Assembly: GCF_003287405.1 (NCBI RefSeq)
Contig: NZ_PRLD01000001.1
Location: 186,001 to 250,000, forward strand
DNA length: 64,000 bases
DNA from: Faecalibacterium prausnitzii
Lineage (GTDB): Bacteria > Bacillota > Clostridia > Oscillospirales > Ruminococcaceae
Direction of reading: 5' to 3'
Numbering within the stretch: the stretch's first letter is position 1; every line of letters begins with the position of its first letter. Shown here piece after piece: positions 59,145 through 64,000 of this stretch. The notes under the pieces were generated by a model. The model worked only from the letters and a program-made list of their open reading frames with translations, had not been told where the DNA came from and searched no databases. The position numbers and the translations under genes were made by a program.

Positions 59145-59390
59145 TTGTTGTTTTGGGAACGTTTTTATCGGATGTGCGAAATCCGCGGAACAAAGCCAAA
59201 TCCGCTTGCCAAAGAGCTTGGCATCTCATCTGGAGCTGTCACGCGCTGGAAGAATGCAGAAGATCCTCCGTCTGGAAAAACACTCATGCTGCTTGCGGAC
59301 AAACTGGACTGTTCCGTTGACTACCTGCTTGGCCGCACCGATGATCCTGTTCTTCATCAATTGGATTCGTCCTCGTCATCAGCCTTATAA
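59145..59390 (+). CDS. Xre-family regulator
   Basis: 81 aa from TTG 59145 (AAGGTGG eight bases upstream; the longer frame runs through the operators). LFWERFYRMCEIRGTKPN, LAKELGISSGAVTRWKNAED, LMLLADKLDCSVDYLLGRTD. Likely binds the TCTCAC repeats in front of it. Confidence 0.75.
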   Translation: MLFWERFYRMCEIRGTKPNPLAKELGISSGAVTRWKNAEDPPSGKTLMLLADKLDCSVDYLLGRTDDPVLHQLDSSSSSAL

Positions 59391-59694
59391 CGCGCGCCCG
59401 CGCGTTATGAAGACGATAGTCTTCATATCTTCTTATTCTTTTTCTTCTTCTTTTCTTAAGAAGATGGGTTTTTTCGGTTTTTAAAAAACCCAATGGGTTT
59501 TCACATTTCATGCACATTTAGAAAAACAATCGATTTATCAAGAACTATTTTGAATTCAATTTTGATATTTGACCTTCAAATTTGACTTTTCGACCTTGAA
59601 TTTCACTTTTATGTTCGTGTTTTTCAAAACCCAAAAAAGCGAACGTAACCGAAGAAACCCATTCGGTTTTTTCGGTTTTTGAAAAAGGCGGGGT
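59391..59694. other. 300-bp convergent spacer with several hairpins
   Basis: No gene. Holds ATAACGCGCG/CGCGCGTTAT (59387-59408), TGAAGAC/GTCTTCA just after, a plus-strand terminator (GGGTTTTTT with AAAAAACCC, 59466-59491) and repeated AAAACCC and TTTTTCGG blocks. Separates two transcripts that run toward each other. Very AT-rich compared with the genes. Confidence 0.6.
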
Positions 59695-59706
59695 TTACAC
59701 CCCGCC
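59687..59706 (-). terminator. terminator of the DUF3846 operon
   Basis: GGCGGGG pairs with CCCCGCC around TTTACA, then TTTTTC on the minus strand. Overlaps the stop codon at 59695. Confidence 0.7.
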
Positions 59707-60069
59707 AGGAACCACCTTGGAGATAACGAGCCTCCCGGCGAATCGCTGAAACTTTTCCGGTGAGCGAAACAGCTTCTCGAAATAGGCTGCATCTTCTTCC
59801 CGCAGATCCGCGAAGTCCTCTGCCGAGAGCCCAACTACCAAGAACGTGCCGGCAATGATGTCGTAGGGCTTACCATTCTTGTACAACGCCCGGTTCAGTT
59901 CAAGCCCGCAGCACTTGCCCTCCTCATTGCAGATCAGGCCGACCGGGCGGCGTTCATCCGGGTAAATCACCTCAATATAGCCGCCTACGAGGCTCTGCAG
60001 GCTTGCAAGTTCGTTGGCAATGTTAATGCGTTCCGGGGCTTTGCCCGGCTCAATTTTCAGTGCTTTCAT
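59695..60069 (-). CDS. DUF3846 protein
   Basis: 124 aa. LVGGYIEVIYPDERRPVGLI, CNEEGKCCGLELNRALY, DIIAGTFLVVGLSAEDFADL match DUF3846, widespread in Gram-positive mobile elements. Function unknown. Confidence 0.8.
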   Translation of the reverse strand: MKALKIEPGKAPERINIANELASLQSLVGGYIEVIYPDERRPVGLICNEEGKCCGLELNRALYKNGKPYDIIAGTFLVVGLSAEDFADLREEDAAYFEKLFRSPEKFQRFAGRLVISKVVPGGV

Positions 60070-60072
60070 GGC

Positions 60073-60300
60073 TTAATTCTCCTTTCTTGCTTTCAGCGGT
60101 TCGCCATTCCATGCCACGCAGTACGGGTGTGCATCCAGATCAGTGCCGTGCATCCAGCCGCCCTGCACAGCCATTGCGGCTTCCACCCGGTACGATTCCC
60201 GGGTGCGACTCCGCTTGACGTTCTTGTACAGAGCCCCGCCGTGGGACTTCTGGAACGCTTTGGCTTCATCCTCGGTCTTAAAAAACTTGTTGCAATACAT
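60073..60300 (-). CDS. 75-aa phage protein
   Basis: MYCNKFFKTEDEAKAFQKSH..., YCVAWNGEPLKARKEN. Companion of DUF3846 in similar elements. Confidence 0.55.
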   Translation of the reverse strand: MYCNKFFKTEDEAKAFQKSHGGALYKNVKRSRTRESYRVEAAMAVQGGWMHGTDLDAHPYCVAWNGEPLKARKEN

Positions 60301-60352
60301 AGTCAATCCTCCTGTGTTTCAAACGTGTTGGTTCCGGTCATGTTACTGTGGT

Positions 60353-60940
60353 TCAGTCCTCCTTTCTGTTCAGCTGGTACCCAGTGCCGCGATAGCTGAT
60401 GATGTACCGGTAATCCGGCGTGCGGAATACCTCAATGCGGCTCTTATCCACGTTCTTGATGCCCAGTTTCCGGCGAATGAACGGAACGGCAATCTTGATG
60501 GTTTGGGCGTTGGTCATGTCCTTATTCTGGCGGCTCGGGCATTGTGCATAGCGGCGCATCCGTACCTTGCTAACGGCTTCCGCATCCGCTTCTGTGCCAT
60601 AGAACTTGTTGGAATCTCCATATCCATTCACTTCGTAGAAGCGCTGGCTGCTGACCGGCTCCAGACGGTTATTCCAAATCGTGTTGACGCAGTAAGCCAC
60701 ATCCCGACGTACATTCTCTTTCTCGGCCACACGGCCAACAAACAGTTCCGTTCCCTGCTTATCCCAGCCATCGGAAAAGGTTCGAAGCAGAACTCGAATT
60801 ATCTCCGTGCCGTTGGTCAGATCAACCTTGGCAGTTTCACCTTGGCTCCCACTCATGCTCGCTGCGTTGAAGTGATATCCACGCGCCAAGTACTTGCTTA
60901 CCTCAGCGGTGAACATTTTGTTGATGTCTGCATACGTCAT
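60353..60940 (-). CDS. 195-aa phage protein
   Basis: ATG 60940 with AAGGAGG upstream. MTYADINKMFTAEVSKYLAR, IRVLLRTFSDGWDKQGTELF, SRQNKDMTNAQTIKIAVPFI. No known domain. Confidence 0.6.
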   Translation of the reverse strand: MTYADINKMFTAEVSKYLARGYHFNAASMSGSQGETAKVDLTNGTEIIRVLLRTFSDGWDKQGTELFVGRVAEKENVRRDVAYCVNTIWNNRLEPVSSQRFYEVNGYGDSNKFYGTEADAEAVSKVRMRRYAQCPSRQNKDMTNAQTIKIAVPFIRRKLGIKNVDKSRIEVFRTPDYRYIISYRGTGYQLNRKED

Positions 60941-60953
60941 AATCGAATCCTCC

Positions 60954-61193
60954 TTATCGAACAATTGTACAACCGGCGTATTTAAAGTTCTTTGCCGCCA
61001 CTGCAACTTCAGACAGATGCTTTGCGAACTCTGCTACTCTCTCCGGGGTTGCTTCCGGGCAGCTAGCCGAAATGCTAATCTGCACCTTTTCGCCTGAAAC
61101 CAAGCCAACTTCGATGCACTCATCCAGCGTGTCAATCTGCTTTGTGAAATCATGCATCGCCCGGCTCAATTCGCTGTATTTTACTGTTCTCAT
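60954..61193 (-). CDS. 79-aa phage protein
   Basis: ATG 61193 with GGAGG upstream. MRTVKYSELSRAMHDFTKQI, CPEATPERVAEFAKHLSEVA. First gene of the leftward transcript from the 61221-61300 control region. Confidence 0.55.
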   Translation of the reverse strand: MRTVKYSELSRAMHDFTKQIDTLDECIEVGLVSGEKVQISISASCPEATPERVAEFAKHLSEVAVAAKNFKYAGCTIVR

Positions 61194-61220
61194 TGTCCTG
61201 TCCTCCATTGGCTCTTGCAA

Positions 61221-61300
61221 TCTAACAAATGTTTGATTGTGATTATATAATAATCCAACACTTGTTAGAGGACAAGACCGCAAAGCAAACATTTGTTAGA
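61221..61300. promoter_or_regulatory. divergent control region with three operator half-sites
   Basis: TCTAACAAATGTT (61221-61233), AACACTTGTTAGA (61257-61269) and AACATTTGTTAGA (61288-61300). A leftward promoter TTGTCC, 17 bases, TATTAT overlaps the first two. Same motif as at 55853 and 59027. Confidence 0.65.
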
Positions 61301-61346
61301 TTTCAGCACCGTGCACAAGATTCTTAGAAGAAAGCTGGTAAAACGT

Positions 61347-61694
61347 ATGACGGTTACAGTACAACGCATCGTCGATCTGACCGAACACTATGGCACATCA
61401 GGCGCTTTTATAGCGCGCCTATGTGGAAAGAGCCGTTCTCTAATTGCAGGTTGGAAAGACGGCAAAGCCGCCCCTACCGACTCGGACCTAGCAGCCATTG
61501 CAGACCTTTATGGGGTATCTGTCGCCTATCTTCGCGGAGAGGTAGACGTACCGGAGTCAAGTGTTAAGAACGCCTTACAGCAGCAGCTTTTAGACAGCGT
61601 TCAGAGCCTGGCCGATGATGAAATGCTAAAGGTTATAGAATACGTTCGCTTCCTGAAATTTCTGGATGCAGAACAAAAGGCAGACCCCCAATAA
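61347..61694 (+). CDS. Xre-family repressor
   Basis: 115 aa from ATG 61347. HTH: IVDLTEHYGTSGAFIARLCG, SRSLIAGWKDGKAAPTDSDL, AIADLYGVSVAYLRGEVDVP; then a helical tail DEMLKVIEYVRFLKFLDAEQ as in phage repressors that form dimers. Next to the operators it may bind. Confidence 0.75.
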   Translation: MTVTVQRIVDLTEHYGTSGAFIARLCGKSRSLIAGWKDGKAAPTDSDLAAIADLYGVSVAYLRGEVDVPESSVKNALQQQLLDSVQSLADDEMLKVIEYVRFLKFLDAEQKADPQ

Positions 61695-61721
61695 GGGAGC
61701 CTGCCCATGCTGAAGGATGCG

Positions 61722-61853
61722 TTACTGCTCCTTCAGCTGCCCGATGTACTCAAGCACCTGCCGGATCTGTTCAGGGGGTAAATCCTTGATTTCGTCCCGC
61801 AGAACTTCATCCAGCACTTCTCCGTGCTTCGGGTGTTCATCCGATGCTGCCAT
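61722..61853 (-). CDS. 43-aa acidic protein
   Basis: MAASDEHPKHGEVLDEVLRD... ending VLEYIGQLKEQ. ATG 61853 has AAGGAG nine bases upstream. The end resembles the tail of the repressor encoded opposite (VIEYVRFLK), which suggests an interaction or common origin. Confidence 0.5.
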   Translation of the reverse strand: MAASDEHPKHGEVLDEVLRDEIKDLPPEQIRQVLEYIGQLKEQ

Positions 61854-61982
61854 GTGCCATCACTCCTTCCCGGCTTACAGATAGGCCATTGAAAGAGTAT
61901 GACATCTGTACTTTGCATTTCCAGCTTTTGGAAACATATACCAATGCTCGTGATAAAATAACAGGAAAGGTTATGGTGTGAT

Positions 61983-63008
61983 ATGGGATTCAGGTATAGA
62001 AAAAGCATTCGGCTTGGTGGTGGGTTCCGCATCAATATTTCTGGTAGCGGTGTTGGATACTCATGGGGTGTTCCCGGGTATCGAATCACCAAAACAGCGA
62101 ACGGAAAAATCCGGCAAACCGCCTCCATCCCGGGAACCGGACTGAGTTATTCGACCGAGGAATCCATTTATAAATCTGCACGAAAAAGCGCTCTAAAAGA
62201 AGAACCATATACAGATACGGAAGTTATTCAATCTACCGACCGCGCAGACTATAAAGATTCCGACTTCAAGGCGCTTATGAAGCGAATCAACCGGGTTTGC
62301 TTTCTCAATAAAGCCTCACTTATCGTTGGGGCTATCGGCCTGCTCGCTTTCATCGTTCTTCATACACCGCAGCGGCTTTTCCTGACCATTTTGTCATTCA
62401 TCGTATTTCTCTATGCCCACTATATTGCTCCTGTAAATTTGGAATACGACTTCACCGATGAACAGTTTGATGCCTACGAAGAATGGTATAACGCCTGGCG
62501 TAAATTATTTGCCTGTGATACCGTTTTCTATGTACCCGAAACCCACACCAACAGCAGCGCAAAAAAGAATGGCGGTGCCGAGAAAACCGTATCCGAAGAA
62601 AAAGCTCTCGGAATGCCTGCACTCCCCTATTTTCTCAGAACAAATGTGCCTGTTTTTTCGGCCGCTCTGAATAAGAAGGAGTCCATTTATATTTTCCCGG
62701 ATAAGGTGTTCTATCTCCACAATAGCAAAATCAGCGCATACGACCTTTCGGAGGTCTCTTTCAATGTCGATTCTGTCAACTGTGTCACGGATCAGGAGCA
62801 TCTACCGGCGGATAGCAAGGTGGTCAAAGAAACTTGGCTCCGGGTCAATGCCGATGGTTCCCCCGACCGACGCTATAAGAACAACAAGAAATGCCTTGTC
62901 TGCGAATACGGCAGGCTGCGCATCCGCTCTGACAGCGGACTAAATATTTATTTTCTGCTTAGCAATTCCGACAACGTAGACCAGTTCAAGGCAATTCTTC
63001 CACAATAA
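61983..63008 (+). CDS. DUF4236 membrane protein
   Basis: 341 aa. MGFRYRKSIRLGGGFRINIS, GYSWGVPGYRITKTANGK is the DUF4236 start. Two membrane helices near residues 111-150 (KASLIVGAIGLLAFIVLHTP, LTILSFIVFLYAHYI). Between repressor and integrase, thus probably expressed in the lysogen; a superinfection or defence role is possible. Confidence 0.75.
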   Translation: MGFRYRKSIRLGGGFRINISGSGVGYSWGVPGYRITKTANGKIRQTASIPGTGLSYSTEESIYKSARKSALKEEPYTDTEVIQSTDRADYKDSDFKALMKRINRVCFLNKASLIVGAIGLLAFIVLHTPQRLFLTILSFIVFLYAHYIAPVNLEYDFTDEQFDAYEEWYNAWRKLFACDTVFYVPETHTNSSAKKNGGAEKTVSEEKALGMPALPYFLRTNVPVFSAALNKKESIYIFPDKVFYLHNSKISAYDLSEVSFNVDSVNCVTDQEHLPADSKVVKETWLRVNADGSPDRRYKNNKKCLVCEYGRLRIRSDSGLNIYFLLSNSDNVDQFKAILPQ

Positions 63009-63015
63009 AAAAAGA

Positions 63016-63042
63016 CCCCGGCCATTATAAAAATGGTCGGGG
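63016..63042 (+). terminator. terminator after the DUF4236 gene
   Basis: CCCCGGCCATT pairs with AATGGTCGGGG (one G-T), followed by ATTTATAA. Lies before the integrase ribosome site AGGAGGT. Confidence 0.7.
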
Positions 63043-63071
63043 ATTTATAAACTCTTCAGGAGGTATATTCT

Positions 63072-64000
63072 ATGCCCTGCTATAAAGACGAAAAAACGGG
63101 AACTTGGTATTGCCAGTTTCGATATACTGATTTCACCGGAGCGCAGAAGCAAAAGCGCAAGCGCGGCTTCAAAACCCGCCGCGAAGCGCAGGAGTGGGAG
63201 CGGGAATTTCATCTGCAGAAAGCCAAAAGCTGTGATATGACACTTGCCAGCTTTGTGGAGTTATACTTCAACGACCGGGAGCATCATGTCCGTGGCACCA
63301 CAATGGACACTAAGCGAAATATTTTTGACACCAAAATTGTTCCGCTTCTCGGAAATCGGAAAATGAACGAAATCACAGCCCTGGACATTCGAGACTGGCA
63401 ACAGCGGGTCAAGGAGATGGGCGAAGCCACTGGTCTGCCGTATGCTGAAACGTATCTCTATACCATTCATGCACAGTTGACTGCCCTCTTTAACTATGCC
63501 CAGACATTCTACGGTCTGCAATTCAATCCGTGCGATGCAGCCGGCTACATGGGGTCCTCTATCGCCGGTGAAATGCTTATCATCACAAAAGACCAGTACG
63601 AGATTTTACGAAAAGAATTTCGCAATGAGGCCTATCTTCTGGCATTTGATATTCTATTCTGGACAGGATGCCGTGAAGGTGAAATGTTGGCGCTGCTGCC
63701 GAAAGACCTGACTGATGATGACCAGTTGCGAATCTATAAAACTTATCACCGGAAAAAGGGTCAAGACATTCTCGGCCCCACCAAGAATAGCAAAAAGGGC
63801 GGCAACAGAAATGTGCCTATCCCCCATTGGCTGGCAGAAGAATTTCGTACCTACTGTTCTAAACTATACGGCCTGACCCCAGATGACCGGGTATTTTACA
63901 TGACCTGTACAGCCCTCAACAAAGAATTGACCCGCTGCACCCAGATAACCTATCTGCCGGACATTCGTGTCCACGATCTTCGGCACAGCCACGTTTCTCT
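63072..64000 (+). CDS. tyrosine integrase, cut by the window edge
   Basis: At least 309 aa from ATG 63072 (AGGAGGT upstream). N-terminal arm-binding part (YKDEKTGTWYCQFRYTDFTG, KRGFKTRREAQEWEREF), core-binding part (SFVELYFNDREHHV), catalytic domain with Arg in WTGCREGEMLALLPKDL and HDLRHSHVS at the end. The last His/Trp and Tyr are outside the window. Integrates and, with an excisionase, removes the phage. Confidence 0.95.
   Translation, partial: MPCYKDEKTGTWYCQFRYTDFTGAQKQKRKRGFKTRREAQEWEREFHLQKAKSCDMTLASFVELYFNDREHHVRGTTMDTKRNIFDTKIVPLLGNRKMNEITALDIRDWQQRVKEMGEATGLPYAETYLYTIHAQLTALFNYAQTFYGLQFNPCDAAGYMGSSIAGEMLIITKDQYEILRKEFRNEAYLLAFDILFWTGCREGEMLALLPKDLTDDDQLRIYKTYHRKKGQDILGPTKNSKKGGNRNVPIPHWLAEEFRTYCSKLYGLTPDDRVFYMTCTALNKELTRCTQITYLPDIRVHDLRHSHVS

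Noticed and set aside
59556-59834. 92-aa leftward frame over the convergent spacer
   Set aside because: It crosses a terminator, lies partly over the DUF3846 gene and has low-complexity Lys/Lys-Val content.

Overview
The window is almost entirely one integrated temperate phage with a contractile tail, close to its full length. A tyrosine integrase runs off the right edge. The left junction with the host, or with another mobile element, lies somewhere between about 815 and 1140. The Cro/CI, RecT, DnaD, PcfJ/PcfK and YopX-type genes, the tight ATGA-type overlaps and the AGGAGG ribosome sites point to a low-to-mid-GC member of the Clostridia. My guess is Oscillospiraceae or Faecalibacterium; this rests on style and family content, not on a marker gene.

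Nearly all phage genes read leftward (minus strand). From right to left: integrase and a DUF4236 membrane protein (plus strand, 61983-64000); a control region with at least six Xre-type regulators, two operator families and divergent promoters (55100-61700); early replication and recombination genes (RecT, MBL hydrolase, HNH nuclease, DnaD-like protein, adenine-methylase-like protein, PcfK/PcfJ, DnaN clamp and many small genes, 37400-54900); a putative 7-deazaguanine DNA-modification block (DpdA-like, methyltransferase, QueF-like, QueT, 33611-35977); packaging and head (TerS, TerL, a portal-Nudix-toxin fusion, three tRNAs, MuF, protease/scaffold, capsid, 22170-33500); contractile tail and baseplate (sheath, tube, frameshifted chaperone, tape measure, spike, gp25, J, DUF2612, 12797-22155); a tail-fibre region; and lysis (1605-3086).

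The tail-fibre region, 3.4-12.8 kb, is the unusual part. It holds two protein-variation or modification systems side by side. The first is a diversity-generating retroelement: a reverse transcriptase, a 150-bp template repeat and a 150-bp variable repeat at the 3' end of a 575-aa fibre gene. Template and variable repeat differ at 22 positions, all of them adenines of the template on the coding strand. The second is a cassette with a very cysteine-rich CXXX-repeat protein, two small partners and a radical SAM/SPASM enzyme, which looks like a peptide-crosslinking system built into a phage tail operon. The CXXX reading frame is interrupted by one in-frame TGA, after which the same C-x-x-x-C pattern continues for 119 codons.

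Two probable structured RNAs were also found: a small plus-strand RNA with its own promoter and terminator (53454-53567), and a leader RNA of about 200 nt closed by a 19-bp stem at the start of the leftward early transcript (55912-56109).
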